Source of the DNA: Alteromonas halophila | GTDB lineage: Bacteria; Pseudomonadota; Gammaproteobacteria; Enterobacterales; Alteromonadaceae | Reading direction: 5' to 3' | DNA length: 64,000 bases | Assembly (NCBI RefSeq): GCF_014651815.1 | Contig: NZ_BMXP01000002.1 | Span: 496,001 to 560,000, forward strand | Shown here: one piece after another, positions 25,561 through 38,546 of the stretch | Layout of the letters: every line of letters starts with the position of its first letter | Position numbering within the stretch: the first letter of the stretch is position 1 | Position numbers and translations under genes: made by a program | Notes under the pieces: generated by a model | The model's input: only the letters and a program-made list of their open reading frames with translations | Told to the model about the DNA's origin: nothing | The model's database searches: none

Positions 25561-26823
25561 GTGGATAAGTTAGTCATCAAAAAAAGCCCGCCGCTGGATG
25601 GGCGTGTGCGTATATCCGGGGCAAAAAATGCGGCGCTGCCATTGCTTATGACCAGCCTGCTTACCAACAAAGCCTGTCGTTACACCAATGTGCCACAACT
25701 TCGTGACATCAATACCACCGTCGCGCTGTTAAAAGAGCTGGGCGTTGAGGTGTCACGCCCGGACAATAACGAGGTGATGCTAAACGCGGCCTCGCTTAAC
25801 AGTGTTACCGCTTCTTACGAGCTGGTTCGGACCATGCGGGCGTCAATTCTGGTGCTGGGGCCGTTACTGGCCAGTCAGGGCAAAGCGAACGTCTCGCTGC
25901 CCGGCGGCTGTGCAATTGGCGCGCGACCTGTAAACCTCCACCTCAGCGGTCTGGAGAAAATGGGGGCCGAGATAGAAGTCGATGAAGGCTATATTCGAGC
26001 AACCGTTGACGGGCGACTGAAAGGCGCACGTATTTTCATGGACATGGTCAGTGTTGGCGCGACGGAAAACCTGATGATGGCGGCCAGTCTGGCAGAGGGC
26101 AAAACCATACTGGAAAATGCGGCCAGAGAGCCCGAGATTGTGGATCTGGCGAATTGTCTGAACCAGATGGGCGCGAAGGTGACAGGTGCGGGAACCGACA
26201 ATATCCATATTGAAGGGGTGGCATCGCTCAATGGCTGTGATTACCGGGTACTGCCCGACCGCATTGAGACTGGTACCTTTCTGGTGGCTGCGGCGGCAAG
26301 CGGTGGCAAGGTCCGCTGTGAAGCAGCAGCACCGGACACGCTGGATGCGGTGCTGGACAAATTGGAACAGGCGGGTGCCCATATCACCATCGGAGACGAC
26401 TGGATTGAGCTGGATATGCAGGGTAAAAAGCCACGGGCTGTGAAGGTCAAAACCGCCCCGCATCCTGGCTTTCCCACCGATATGCAGGCTCAGTTTGTCA
26501 CTCTGAACTGTATTGCAACCGGCTCTGGTGTGGTCACCGAAACGATTTTTGAAAATCGTTTTATGCATGTGCCCGAGCTGCAGCGAATGGGGGCTGATAT
26601 TGCGCTTGAGGGGAACAGTGCAATGTCGAAAGGCGGCTCCGAATTAAAAGGGGCGCCGGTGATGGCTACGGATTTACGCGCCTCTGCCAGCCTGGTAATA
26701 GCCGGCTTAATTGCTGAGGGAGAAACCGACGTTAACCGCATCTATCATCTGGATCGCGGATATGAGTCTATCGAAGATAAATTATCAGCGCTAGGTGCCA
26801 ATATCCGGCGTGATAAAGAATAA
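25561..26823 (+). CDS. murA: UDP-N-acetylglucosamine 1-carboxyvinyltransferase MurA
   Basis: A 420-residue enzyme transferring enolpyruvate from PEP to UDP-GlcNAc, the first committed step of peptidoglycan synthesis. Seen: [26 protein letters not shown], and catalytic Cys in [16 protein letters not shown], the fosfomycin-binding cysteine. GTG start 25561. A strong terminator follows. Confidence 0.98.
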   Translation: MDKLVIKKSPPLDGRVRISGAKNAALPLLMTSLLTNKACRYTNVPQLRDINTTVALLKELGVEVSRPDNNEVMLNAASLNSVTASYELVRTMRASILVLGPLLASQGKANVSLPGGCAIGARPVNLHLSGLEKMGAEIEVDEGYIRATVDGRLKGARIFMDMVSVGATENLMMAASLAEGKTILENAAREPEIVDLANCLNQMGAKVTGAGTDNIHIEGVASLNGCDYRVLPDRIETGTFLVAAAASGGKVRCEAAAPDTLDAVLDKLEQAGAHITIGDDWIELDMQGKKPRAVKVKTAPHPGFPTDMQAQFVTLNCIATGSGVVTETIFENRFMHVPELQRMGADIALEGNSAMSKGGSELKGAPVMATDLRASASLVIAGLIAEGETDVNRIYHLDRGYESIEDKLSALGANIRRDKE

Positions 26824-26850
26824 AAAAAGCGCCGGTCGGCGCTTTTTTTT
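26823..26850 (+). terminator. Rho-independent terminator after murA
   Basis: AAAAAAA then GCGCC-GGTC-GGCGC then T8, immediately after the stop; symmetrical enough to work in both directions. Confidence 0.9.
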
Positions 26851-26879
26851 GCATGACTGACCCGCCCTAAATAGCGTTG

Positions 26880-26908
26880 ACACTTTTCTGATTTAATCAG
26901 AAGAGTGT
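26880..26908. repeat. 13-bp inverted repeat between murA and degS
   Basis: ACACTTTTCTGAT, 3-base loop, ATCAGAAGAGTGT; one G-T pair in an otherwise complete 13-bp stem. It lies 3' of both convergent genes and has no T tract. Confidence 0.6.
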
Positions 26909-27011
26909 TGTTCAATCGAATGGCAAGAGAACGTAACGCAAAGAATCCCAATTATTAAACCTGGCTGTTGCAGACCAGGTCGAAAAGGACGAACCAGCCC
27001 TGCCAGCAGGC

Positions 27012-28106
27012 TCAGGGTCTGGCTGAAGGACGACTGAATTCCTGGGCGCCCAGTTCGGCGACAACCACGTTCATGGTCAGCAGGTCACCGTCGCGGCTGA
27101 CTTCCAGCTCCAGTTCGGTGCCGGGATCCGTTTCAGCTATCATATCCAGCGTTTTAGAGGCACTCTCAAGACGAATACCATCAATGGCCAGAAGAATGTC
27201 GCCTTGCGTCAGCCCGGCTTTGTCGGCAGGACTGTTTTGTGCCACTGCCGTTACCTCAATACCCGGACGGCCCCGGTATTCGCTACCAATGAAGCCCAGC
27301 TGGCCGCGGGTGACTTTACCGTTGGTAATAATCTCTTCCATGACCCGTTTAGCCAGTTCATAGGGGACGGCGAAATTAATTCCATCGACATTGCGAACAC
27401 GGTTACGGGAGTCTCTGATCTGGAAATTGGCATTGGTGATGCCAAGTAAGATGCCGTTACTGTCAACCAGAGCTCCGCCTGAGTTCCCCTGATTGAGGAC
27501 GGCGTCAGTCTGAATAAAGTCGACATAATTGGATAAACCGTTTCTGCCAGCACGGCTAACAATACCATGTGTGATTGTCTGGCCGAGATCAAAAGGGTTG
27601 CCGATGGCCATTACCGTGTCACCCACATGGGTGTCAGGCTCATCCACCTGAGGAATTACATGCAGGTTGTCCGCCGATACTTTTAAAACGGCAAGGTCGG
27701 TGAGCTGATCACTGCCGGTAATCTGTGCTTCTAACACCCGCCCGTCCTGCACTGCTACAAAAATACTGTCGGCGTCTTTCACGACATGATGACAGGTAAG
27801 AATATAGCCATTGTCAGTCATGATCACACCTGAGCCCAGGCTGGCGCGCTCACGGGGCTGATTGCGAAATAGCCCGGTATCATTCTCAATACTGACACTG
27901 TAGATATTGACGACGGCGGGAGCACTGCGGCTCAATGCGTCAAAATGACTGTCGCGGGTGGCACTGACCGGTGGTTCGGAAAACCAGCCTTTGGTCAGAC
28001 CCGGACCGCTGCGAAGCTCCGGCACAACGACAAGAATCAGGCCAGCAACAATGAGGCCCAAAATTACAGATTTGGTTAAAAACCAGAAAAACTGTCTTGA
28101 TGACAC
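27012..28106 (-). CDS. degS: Site-1 envelope-stress protease DegS
   Basis: A 364-residue inner-membrane-anchored serine protease that senses misfolded outer-membrane proteins and cleaves RseA to release sigma-E. Seen: N-terminal membrane helix (SVILGLIVAGLILVVVPEL), trypsin-like domain with His in ILTCHHVV, Asp in LTDLAVL and Ser in QGNSGGALV, and one PDZ domain (about 260-350). GTG start. In related genomes degQ is adjacent; here degQ lies at 53.3 kb. Confidence 0.95.
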   Translation of the reverse strand: MSSRQFFWFLTKSVILGLIVAGLILVVVPELRSGPGLTKGWFSEPPVSATRDSHFDALSRSAPAVVNIYSVSIENDTGLFRNQPRERASLGSGVIMTDNGYILTCHHVVKDADSIFVAVQDGRVLEAQITGSDQLTDLAVLKVSADNLHVIPQVDEPDTHVGDTVMAIGNPFDLGQTITHGIVSRAGRNGLSNYVDFIQTDAVLNQGNSGGALVDSNGILLGITNANFQIRDSRNRVRNVDGINFAVPYELAKRVMEEIITNGKVTRGQLGFIGSEYRGRPGIEVTAVAQNSPADKAGLTQGDILLAIDGIRLESASKTLDMIAETDPGTELELEVSRDGDLLTMNVVVAELGAQEFSRPSARP

Positions 28107-28296
28107 AATCTACACTTCTTTATCGTTGCCCCTTTGCACAACGTGATGATAAAGAGGCGGATTTGATTATCAACGGGAAGCATAACACTGAACGCTTACG
28201 ACACCAATGACGGCTTGTCGCCAAATATGGTCACTTAACCGGGGGGGCCAACCATTATGAACACGGTACGGAGCGGTAAGATTAAGACAAGATAGC

Positions 28297-28331
28297 AGCC
28301 CTTACCCAGGAGCTCGTGGCGGGTAAGGGCT
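28297..28331 (-). terminator. Possible terminator hairpin after GH97 gene
   Basis: Perfect 11-bp stem AGCCCTTACCC/GGGTAAGGGCT with a 13-base loop, 8 bp past the stop of the minus-strand GH97 gene. The T tract after it on the minus strand is poor. Confidence 0.5.
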
Positions 28332-28338
28332 GAAAGGG

Positions 28339-30363
28339 CTAATCGTTATGGGGAACGATTCTGGCGGTATAGCCGCCGCCAGGTGCCAGCGTCATATCAA
28401 GCACTGTGCTGCGATCAACGTTTTTTTCTATGACTTTATAGTCTTCTGCCCATCGATCAGCGTTTATACCATCCTGAAAAATCACTATGTCAAAGCGCCC
28501 CTCTGGCAGAAAGTCCAGTGACAATGGCAATGTTCTGGGGTGCTCGTCGTTCATTGCGCCAACGAACCAGTTGTCACCAGCACGCCGGGCGACTGCCACA
28601 TAATCCCCAATCTTTCCATGCAGTGGAATGGTCTCATCCCAAACGGTAGGGACTTTAGCAATAAAACCGGCGCTTTCTGACTCTTCACGGTAGCGCGTGG
28701 GCGAATCCGCCATCATTTGCAAAGGGCTTTCAAATACGGTGAACATGGCCATTTGATGTACCCGCGTTGTCTGACTCATGGGGCGGTTAAAGCGAATGGC
28801 AAAGTCCTTGTGGTTCTCATCTTTACCATTATAGGTAACGGCCTCGAACGCTGCCGGCCCGACCGCATTAGACATTGCTCCTGGTGTATAATCCATTGGC
28901 CCGGCCACCATTCGGATAAATGGCAGGGTAGTATTATGCTCAGGGGTACTTTCGTCACTCCATTTATTCCACTCAAGACCTTTAACACCTTCGCGGGTGA
29001 TGACATTGGGGTAGGTTCGACGAAGACCCGCTGGCTTGTATGCGCCGTGAAAATCTACCAGCAGGTTACGTTCTGCCGCCGCTTCGGCAATTTTCCAGTA
29101 AAAATTGACCATTTCCTGATCATCGCGCTGAAAAAAGTCCGGCTTGATGCCTACAGCGCCAAGGCTGGCAAAACGATCCATGGCCTCTTCAAACTGCTCA
29201 TACAACGTAAGCCAGGTCGCCCACAGAATGATTCCTACACCTTTTTGCTTAGCATAAGCGATGATTTCCGGGACATCGAAGCCGTCTACAGAGCCCATTA
29301 AATCACCCAGTGGATACCAGCCCTCGTCCAGGATCACGTACTCAATGCCGTAGTCGGCGGCAAAATCGATGTAGTATTTATAGGTCTCGGTATTGAGCCC
29401 CGCCTTAAAGTCGACGCCGTGTATGTTATTGGCGTTATACCAGTCCCAGGCAACCTTTCCGGGTTTTATCCAGCTGGTATCTGCTATTTTTGATGGCTCG
29501 GCCAGTTGATAAGACAGCTGATTGGTGAGTAAGTCTGAATCAGAGCTGGCAACAGCCAGAATACGCCAGGGAAAATCGCGGGAACCAGTCGTTTCTGCTA
29601 TATAATCAGCGCGTTCGGTTACTGGTTGGTTGCGGTCCTCCCAGGGGGGAGCACCCATTTCGGTTTTTGTTGGCAGACGGGGGAACGTACCTTTGAGAGC
29701 GTTATTGCCAGTGCCTGACAGCCACATTCCTGCGTAGTCTCGCAGTGCCGTTTCGGTGAGCAGTACATTGCCTGCATCCGTCTTGACCAGACCAGGCAGA
29801 CTACCTAGCTGTGAATCACTTATTTCACTGGCTGGGGTAACTGTATAGCTTCGCTCGTTGTGTGAATAAAAGCTCTCTTCCTCAGCAAAGTAGACCTGCG
29901 CCTGGCCGGCAAAATTAAACTCAGCAAGTTCGCCGGTGACCACCAGTCGCTCATCCACGTCGGTACTGAAACGATAGGCCAGGCCATCATTGAACACCCG
30001 AAATGTGATATGTTTACCACTTTCGAAGCTGACAGAAAGTTCATTAAAGTGGTCTCTGATTGACTGGCTTTTAACTTTGACTTCCGGGCTGAGCACGCGG
30101 TCAATTTCGCGGCGGGCAATATTTTTTACCACCGCTGACTGTGTAAACGACGGCGTCTGCCGGGTTAACAAATCAATGCGGGAGGGGGCTAGCAAAGGTT
30201 TGCCATGGTAATCGACCGCATAGGTGACATCGTCATTCACGGTAATGCTCACTTTGATGTGGCTGTCAGGAGAAACAACCTGCAGCGTTTTGGCATTGCC
30301 TGTGGGGGTGCCAAGTAGCATTAGCAGTGCTACCAGACAAGCTGAGTAGAAGTTCTTATTCAT
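28339..30363 (-). CDS. Exported GH97 glycoside hydrolase, probable alpha-galactosidase
   Basis: A 674-residue GH97 enzyme with signal peptide (NFYSACLVALLMLLGTPTGNA). Seen: N-terminal beta-sandwich, a (beta/alpha)8 barrel with YVILDEGWYPLGD, GIKPDFFQRDDQEMVNFYW, TREGVKGLEWNKWS and MVAGPMDYTPGAM, and a C-terminal sheet. GH97 contains inverting alpha-glucosidases and retaining alpha-galactosidases; as I recall the latter use an Asp nucleophile in the KxDF segment, which is present, and the galactose locus supports alpha-galactosidase. Substrate is inference. Periplasmic or surface location expected. Two operator-like sites lie in the 150 bp before it. Confidence 0.88.
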   Translation of the reverse strand: MNKNFYSACLVALLMLLGTPTGNAKTLQVVSPDSHIKVSITVNDDVTYAVDYHGKPLLAPSRIDLLTRQTPSFTQSAVVKNIARREIDRVLSPEVKVKSQSIRDHFNELSVSFESGKHITFRVFNDGLAYRFSTDVDERLVVTGELAEFNFAGQAQVYFAEEESFYSHNERSYTVTPASEISDSQLGSLPGLVKTDAGNVLLTETALRDYAGMWLSGTGNNALKGTFPRLPTKTEMGAPPWEDRNQPVTERADYIAETTGSRDFPWRILAVASSDSDLLTNQLSYQLAEPSKIADTSWIKPGKVAWDWYNANNIHGVDFKAGLNTETYKYYIDFAADYGIEYVILDEGWYPLGDLMGSVDGFDVPEIIAYAKQKGVGIILWATWLTLYEQFEEAMDRFASLGAVGIKPDFFQRDDQEMVNFYWKIAEAAAERNLLVDFHGAYKPAGLRRTYPNVITREGVKGLEWNKWSDESTPEHNTTLPFIRMVAGPMDYTPGAMSNAVGPAAFEAVTYNGKDENHKDFAIRFNRPMSQTTRVHQMAMFTVFESPLQMMADSPTRYREESESAGFIAKVPTVWDETIPLHGKIGDYVAVARRAGDNWFVGAMNDEHPRTLPLSLDFLPEGRFDIVIFQDGINADRWAEDYKVIEKNVDRSTVLDMTLAPGGGYTARIVPHND

Positions 30364-30423
30364 GAAACCACCTGTAAATGTAATGAGATTTTACACTACA
30401 TTAACACGTACCTGGATGAAGAA

Positions 30424-30439
30424 GGGTAAACGATTAACC
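30424..30439. promoter_or_regulatory. Candidate GalR-type operator upstream of GH97 gene
   Basis: GGGTAAACGATTAACC, centred on CG at 30431-30432, about 60 bp before the GH97 start. Matches the words found before galT, lacZ, GH36 and the TonB receptor. Confidence 0.65.
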
Positions 30440-30455
30440 TAAATTCCAAAATAAT

Positions 30456-30469
30456 CTTAATCGATTAAG
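30456..30469. promoter_or_regulatory. Perfect 14-bp palindrome, second CG-centred site upstream of GH97 gene
   Basis: CTTAATCGATTAAG, perfectly symmetrical around CG. It sits 31 bp (about three helical turns) centre-to-centre from the site at 30424-30439. LacI-family operators are CG-centred palindromes; the flanks differ from the main consensus. Confidence 0.5.
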
Positions 30470-30512
30470 TTTTAACTGCTGCTGGAATAAAAAGTAAGCA
30501 GTCTGCTGGACC

Positions 30513-31514
30513 TCAGAGGCGGGCGACCGAGTCCCGTTTCACAATGGTCGGCGTATATTTGAAGGTCAGTCCTTCTTCAGGGGCAGTGCCTGATGCATAT
30601 TTTAGCGCAAGTTCAGCGGCTTTGGCCGCCATCATCTCAATCGGGTAGCGCAAAGTAGTAAGTTTAGGGCGGCAATATTTGGCTAACAGGACATCGTCAT
30701 AGCCAATAATCGACACCTGTTCTGGCACATCGATTCCGTGGTCCTGCATCACTGCCATGGCGCCGGCAGCCATGGCATCATTGTAAGCCAGCAGCGCTGT
30801 AAAATGGGTGCCGGTGGCGAGCAGGTTCTGCATGGCCAGTTCACCCCCTTCCTGATCAGGTGTGGCATATTCGATCATACTGTCTGGCAGCGTCAGACCG
30901 GCGTTACTGGTAGCCAGCCGGATCCCTTCAAGCCGCTGAGCAGGGTCATCAATCTGGTAGTGCGAACTGATGAGGGCTAAATGCTCGTGGCCCTGCCGAA
31001 TGGCATACTCTGCCATCAGACGCCCGCCGGTGACATTGTCCAGCCACACGCAACGATTAGCGATGGCCGGAATATAGCGGTTAATAAGAACGAAACCGGG
31101 AATTTGATTAGCAAAGGCAATGAGCGTGTCGTCGTCTAGCGTTTTGCTGTGAACGACCATGGCTTCGACACGGTGCTCAAGCAATGTTTCAATCGCTTTG
31201 AGCTCGGTTTCTCTGGCAATGGAGCCGGCGCTGAGCAGAATTTGCACATTCTGTTTACGGGTAACGGTTTCTACACCGTGCGCCAGCGTGGCGAAAAATG
31301 GATCATGCAGCTCGGCAATCACGACCCCCAGCGAAGCGCTGCGCTGAGTAACCAGTGCCCGCGCGTTCGCATTCGGCCGGTAGCCTAATTCCTTCATGAT
31401 CGTTTTAACCCGTTCACGGGTTTTAGCGCCGACTTTCGGGCCATCATTGATAACACGTGAGACTGTTGCCAGTGAAACACCGGCGGCCTGCGCTATGTCT
31501 TTTATTGTTGCCAT
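30513..31514 (-). CDS. LacI/GalR-family transcriptional regulator of the galactoside locus
   Basis: A 333-residue LacI-family repressor. Seen: N-terminal HTH MATIKDIAQAAGVSLATVSRVINDG with hinge helix region (NANARALVTQRS), then a periplasmic-binding-protein-like effector domain (SLGVVIAELHDPFFATLAHGVE, NRYIPAIANRCVWLDN, VSIIGYDDVLLAKYCRPKLTTLRYP). I start at ATG 31514, where the HTH begins; the track upstream to 31553 is non-conserved. Placed between GH97 and galM, it is the likely reader of the CG-centred sites in the locus, with galactose or a derivative as presumed inducer. Confidence 0.93.
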   Translation of the reverse strand: MATIKDIAQAAGVSLATVSRVINDGPKVGAKTRERVKTIMKELGYRPNANARALVTQRSASLGVVIAELHDPFFATLAHGVETVTRKQNVQILLSAGSIARETELKAIETLLEHRVEAMVVHSKTLDDDTLIAFANQIPGFVLINRYIPAIANRCVWLDNVTGGRLMAEYAIRQGHEHLALISSHYQIDDPAQRLEGIRLATSNAGLTLPDSMIEYATPDQEGGELAMQNLLATGTHFTALLAYNDAMAAGAMAVMQDHGIDVPEQVSIIGYDDVLLAKYCRPKLTTLRYPIEMMAAKAAELALKYASGTAPEEGLTFKYTPTIVKRDSVARL

Positions 31515-31640
31515 ACACTTCGCTGTCAGATTGTGGGGCGGGCGAGCGCTCAAACAGAATTGTTACTGCATTGTGGTAGAGTAACTCAGTCTGGGTCAGT
31601 TTGGTAAGACCTGAACTTAAAAAACGTATGTTCAATGCGA

Positions 31641-31656
31641 CTGAAAACGTATACCC
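31641..31656. promoter_or_regulatory. Weak candidate GalR-type operator between regulator and galM
   Basis: CTGAAAACGTATACCC shares the AAACG core and ACC edge with the stronger sites but is less symmetrical. It would serve galM and possibly the divergent regulator gene. Confidence 0.35.
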
Positions 31657-31703
31657 TGATTTTGCTGTTCCTAACTTACCTTTATACAAAGGAGCCTCAA
31701 GCG

Positions 31704-32711
31704 ATGCAAGCCACACAGTCAACCTTCGGCACGCTGGACGGGGAGTCCGTGTCCTGTTTTACCTTACAAAACGCAGCGGGAATGCGGGTCAGTATACTTG
31801 ACCTGGGCGGCATCATTCAGGGGCTATGGGTACCAGATCGCTACCAAAACCCGCATCGCTGTGTACAGGGTTTTGATTCAGTGGCGGCGTACCTGGAAGA
31901 TACTGGTTATCAGGGGGCGATTGTCGGACGGTATGCCAACCGAATTGGTCACGGCACCTTTAGTCTTGATGGTAAAACCTATCAACTGGATATTAATGGC
32001 GGCGAGCATCACCTGCACGGCGGATTCAGTGGCTTTCATCAACGGCGCTGGCAATCGGAGCTCATCTCGGAAGCTGATGCGTCGGGTGTACGGCTTTCCC
32101 TGACCAGTAAAGACGGCGAAGCAGGGTTTCCCGGCACACTGAATATTACAGCAGAATATCGTTTGTATGAGGATTGTCGCCTGACACTGACGCTGCATGC
32201 CGATACCTCTGCGCCGACGCCGGTAAGCATGACTCAGCATGCCTACTTTAGCCTCAGCAATGAGGTTGTGACAGAGAGTTTTCTGCAGCTTAACGCCAAT
32301 GCAATGACCGCAGTGGATGCATCACTGCTTCCCACGGGCGAAATTATTCCTGTTGCAGCGTCGCCCTTTGATTTCAGGCGCCTGACCCGTATAGGCGATA
32401 ACGTCAGAGCTGGCCACCCATTATTTGATCAGGTGGGCGGTTATGATCACAACTTCGTTCTTAATGTGGGCAGCGGCGAGCCCAGTGCTACCTTATATGC
32501 GCCCGACACGGGCATATGTATGATGCTGTCAACCAGTATGCCAGGCATGCAGGTTTACACAGGCTCGCTGAAAGACACTCAGGGCTCCACAATATGCCTG
32601 GAGCCTCAGTTTTTTCCTGACACACCCAACCAGCCTACATTTCCAGACTGCATCGTGCGCCCGCAAACGCCTTATCAGGCCACTATCAGCTACCAGTTTT
32701 CCGTCAGGTAG
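31704..32711 (+). CDS. galM: Aldose 1-epimerase (galactose mutarotase)
   Basis: A 335-residue GalM interconverting alpha- and beta-galactose. Seen: VQGFDSVAAYLEDTGYQGAIVGRYANRI, GGEHHLHGGFSGFHQRRW with catalytic-type His residues, TQHAYFSLS, YDHNFVLN, CLEPQFFPDTPNQP with the catalytic Glu. I choose ATG 31704 because AAAGGAG (31688-31694) lies 9 nt upstream. An in-frame ATG at 31635 would add RLKTYTLILLFLTYLY and TKEPQA, which looks like a signal peptide but has no SD. So cytoplasmic location is favoured, not certain. Confidence 0.93.
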   Translation: MQATQSTFGTLDGESVSCFTLQNAAGMRVSILDLGGIIQGLWVPDRYQNPHRCVQGFDSVAAYLEDTGYQGAIVGRYANRIGHGTFSLDGKTYQLDINGGEHHLHGGFSGFHQRRWQSELISEADASGVRLSLTSKDGEAGFPGTLNITAEYRLYEDCRLTLTLHADTSAPTPVSMTQHAYFSLSNEVVTESFLQLNANAMTAVDASLLPTGEIIPVAASPFDFRRLTRIGDNVRAGHPLFDQVGGYDHNFVLNVGSGEPSATLYAPDTGICMMLSTSMPGMQVYTGSLKDTQGSTICLEPQFFPDTPNQPTFPDCIVRPQTPYQATISYQFSVR

Positions 32712-32762
32712 GTCTGTTCAGAAGGCGTTAGTAACAACCGCGAAAAAAATCTTGTTAATAAA

Positions 32763-32812
32763 TTGATCAGCATCCCGACTTGCTATAGTATCGAAGGGTA
32801 AAACGTTTAACC
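32763..32812 (+). promoter_or_regulatory. galT promoter with overlapping GalR-type operator
   Basis: TTGATC (32763-32768), 15 bp, then extended -10 TGCTATAGT (TATAGT at 32784-32789). Operator GGTAAAACGTTTAACC at 32797-32812 is nearly symmetrical about CG and covers the start-site region, the classic position for repression. Confidence 0.75.
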
Positions 32813-32867
32813 TTATGCTGCCGAGGCATCAGCCCGGCAGATCTCAAAAGAGGGTGGTAACACGATT

Positions 32868-33920
32868 ATGTCACAGGCTGTTGATCTGACTAACGAACCG
32901 CACCGTCGCTATAATCCCCTGACGGGCGACTGGGTGCTGGTTTCACCGCACCGGGCCAAGCGTCCCTGGCAGGGACAGTCTGAGCCTTCTGCGCAGGAAC
33001 AAAAGCCGGCCTACGATCCTGATTGTTATCTTTGTGCCGGAAATACGCGGGTAAATGGTGAAAAAAATCCCGATTATACCGGCACCTATGTGTTCGAGAA
33101 TGATTTTGCAGCACTAAAGCCTGACACCCCCGAGGCAGCACAGGACGATCCATTATTCCGTTTTGAAACAGAGCAGGGGTGCAGCCGGGTGATTTGTTTT
33201 TCACCCGATCACAGCAAAAGCCTGCCAGAGTTAACCGCTGCTGAGCGCGAAGCCGTGGTAGTCTGCTGGAAAGCCCAGACACAGGAGCTTGGAGAACGCT
33301 TTACCTGGGTTCAGGTATTTGAGAACAAAGGGGCGGTGATGGGGTGTTCTAACCCTCACCCGCATGGTCAGGTCTGGGCGCAGCAACATTTGCCTACCGA
33401 ACCGGCAAAAAAGCTGGCGCAGTTTTCTAATTACTATGACACACATGGCCGAACTTTATTAAGTGATTATGTTGCCAAGGAGCGTGAGAAAAAAGAGCGC
33501 ATTGTGTGTGATAACGGCGACTGGGTCGTGGTAGTTCCTTACTGGGCAGCCTGGCCGTTTGAAACGCTGCTGCTGCCAACATTCAACATCTCCTCGCTGG
33601 CGGAGCTGGAAGATACCCAGGCAGCGTCACTGGCTGATATTGTCGGACAGATTACCACCCGCTATGACAATTTGTTTGAAACCTCTTTCCCTTATTCTAT
33701 GGGCTGGCACAGTGCACCATCTGATGGACAGGCGCACCCGGAGTGGGGGCTGCACGCACACTTTTATCCGCCATTGCTGCGGTCAGCCAGTGTCAAAAAG
33801 TTTATGGTTGGCTATGAAATGATGGCAGAGGCGCAGCGCGATCTTACCCCTGAACAGGCCGCCACGCGGTTACAGCAGCTGTCTGATGTCCACTATAAGG
33901 TAAGTGGAGGGAGCGCATGA
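32868..33920 (+). CDS. galT: Galactose-1-phosphate uridylyltransferase
   Basis: A 350-residue GalT exchanging UMP between UDP-glucose and galactose-1-P. Seen: [26 protein letters not shown], Zn-site Cys pair [13 protein letters not shown] with catalytic His166, and the C-terminal HxHxxPPL ([23 protein letters not shown]). Same length as E. coli GalT. Overlaps galK by 4 bp. Confidence 0.97.
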   Translation: MSQAVDLTNEPHRRYNPLTGDWVLVSPHRAKRPWQGQSEPSAQEQKPAYDPDCYLCAGNTRVNGEKNPDYTGTYVFENDFAALKPDTPEAAQDDPLFRFETEQGCSRVICFSPDHSKSLPELTAAEREAVVVCWKAQTQELGERFTWVQVFENKGAVMGCSNPHPHGQVWAQQHLPTEPAKKLAQFSNYYDTHGRTLLSDYVAKEREKKERIVCDNGDWVVVVPYWAAWPFETLLLPTFNISSLAELEDTQAASLADIVGQITTRYDNLFETSFPYSMGWHSAPSDGQAHPEWGLHAHFYPPLLRSASVKKFMVGYEMMAEAQRDLTPEQAATRLQQLSDVHYKVSGGSA

Positions 33921-35059
33921 GTGACGCGATTCTCACACAGGGCTTTGCTACGGCGTTTGACCAGCAACCCACGGTGGTCAGTCATGCGCCAGGAAGGGTT
34001 AACCTGATTGGTGAGCATACGGACTACAATCAGGGTTTCGTGTTTCCGGCCGCCATTAATTTTGGTACCTGGGTTGGGGCGTCGAAGCGCAATGATCGAA
34101 ATTGTGAGGTAGTAGCGCTGGATCTGGACCATCAGCGTAACCGGTTCGCACTGGATAGCATTACGCTGGACAAACAGCAGGGCTGGGCTAACTACGTGCG
34201 CGGTGTCATGAAGATACTGCAGGAAACCTTTGATGTGCCCTGTGGGATTAACCTGGCTGTGACAGGAAACGTCCCGCAGGGCGCCGGACTCAGTTCGTCA
34301 GCCTCGTTTGAGATGGCGGTGCTCAAAGCCGTCAGTGAATTACTGGACCTGGACCTTGATGGCGTGAATGCCGCGTTAATCGGTCAGCGTGCCGAAAACG
34401 AGTTTGTGGGCTGCTCCTGCGGGATCATGGATCAGCTGATTTCTGCAATGGGACGAAAAGATCACGCGATGCTGCTTGATTGTCAGTCACTCACCTTTGA
34501 TCATTCGACCCTGCCAGACGCGTTACATATTGTCATCATCAACTCGAATGTGAAACGCGGGTTAGTGGACAGTGAATACAATCTGCGTCGGCAACAGTGT
34601 GAAGAGGCCGCTGCACTGCTGGGTGTGGCTTCGTTGCGGGAGGTCAGTCAGAGCATGCTTGAGGCCGCACGCGATACCTTGCCAGATGTGGTGTACCGCC
34701 GTGCCCGCCATATCGTGGCCGAGAACCAGCGCACGCACACCATGTTCAGTGCGCTAAAACGTGGTGACATTGCCACGGTCAGCGATGCCATGGCCGCCTC
34801 GCATGCCTCTATGCGTGATGACTTTGAAATTACCGTGGAACCGATTGATTATCTGGTGAGCCTGATTTCAGAATTCTTAGGTGAACGGGGCGGTGTCAGG
34901 ATGACTGGCGGCGGCTTTGGCGGCTGTGTCGTCGCGCTGGTCCCGGTGGACCTGGTAGCAGATGTGAAGTCACTGGTATCACAACATTACTTTTCTCACA
35001 GCGGTCTGACCGCTGATCTCTATGACTGTACGGCAACCAAGGGCGCGTTTACGGTCTGA
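33917..35059 (+). CDS. galK: Galactokinase
   Basis: A 380-residue GHMP kinase making galactose-1-P. Seen: galactokinase signature [19 protein letters not shown], phosphate loop [28 protein letters not shown] with the catalytic Asp, and the C-terminal [15 protein letters not shown] overlap with galT. No galE follows, so the epimerase must be encoded elsewhere. Confidence 0.97.
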   Translation: MSDAILTQGFATAFDQQPTVVSHAPGRVNLIGEHTDYNQGFVFPAAINFGTWVGASKRNDRNCEVVALDLDHQRNRFALDSITLDKQQGWANYVRGVMKILQETFDVPCGINLAVTGNVPQGAGLSSSASFEMAVLKAVSELLDLDLDGVNAALIGQRAENEFVGCSCGIMDQLISAMGRKDHAMLLDCQSLTFDHSTLPDALHIVIINSNVKRGLVDSEYNLRRQQCEEAAALLGVASLREVSQSMLEAARDTLPDVVYRRARHIVAENQRTHTMFSALKRGDIATVSDAMAASHASMRDDFEITVEPIDYLVSLISEFLGERGGVRMTGGGFGGCVVALVPVDLVADVKSLVSQHYFSHSGLTADLYDCTATKGAFTV

Positions 35060-35086
35060 TTCCCTTATTTTATGGTGTGTCCCTTG

Positions 35087-35123
35087 GGCGCTGCACTTAC
35101 TTCGGTAGTCAGCGCCTTCTTTT
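35087..35123 (+). terminator. Terminator hairpin after galK with UUCG tetraloop
   Basis: Stem GGCGCTG/CAGCGCC (35087-35093, 35110-35116) with an inner ACTTAC/GTAGT stem closing a C(TTCG)G loop, followed by TTCTTTTTG. Confidence 0.75.
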
Positions 35124-35195
35124 TGTCTGCGTCTGGCACGCCCGCGGCATCTTCCCTAATACGTACTGTTATCCCTGTATCCGACTGACACCTAT

Positions 35196-35224
35196 AAAAA
35201 AGGCAGCGCCAAGCGCTGCCTTTT
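35196..35224. terminator. Bidirectional terminator between galK and lacZ
   Basis: AAAAA then GGCAGCGC-CAA-GCGCTGCC then TTTT, between the convergent galK and beta-galactosidase genes. Confidence 0.85.
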
Positions 35225-35231
35225 GCTTGTT

Positions 35232-38384
<3,153 letters not shown>

Positions 38385-38402
38385 TTACAGGATGTTAACA
38401 TA

Positions 38403-38416
38403 GGTAAAACGTTTAC
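38403..38416. promoter_or_regulatory. Candidate GalR-type operator between lacZ-like gene and alpha/beta hydrolase
   Basis: GGTAAAACGTTTAC, identical over 13 bases to the galT site. Positioned 49 bp before the beta-galactosidase start and 131 bp before the divergent hydrolase. Confidence 0.7.
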
Positions 38417-38546
38417 AAAATGAAATAATGGTCCGGCCTCAGGCATCAGAAAAGTCTGGCTGAGGCTGCCATATAAAGCGGGATCCCTGATGATAGTCGG
38501 TTCAAGAACCTAACAAAAACACTACACAGATAGAGAGGATGGTTGG

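Noticed and set aside
25864..26568. A 234-codon minus-strand frame inside murA
   Set aside because: Antisense to conserved MurA; composition rich in His, Cys and Arg without domain signals.
28107..28338. Insertion-sequence or integrase remnant at the degS side of the galactoside block
   Set aside because: Only a hairpin and unremarkable sequence; no terminal inverted repeats, transposase fragments or tRNA end seen.
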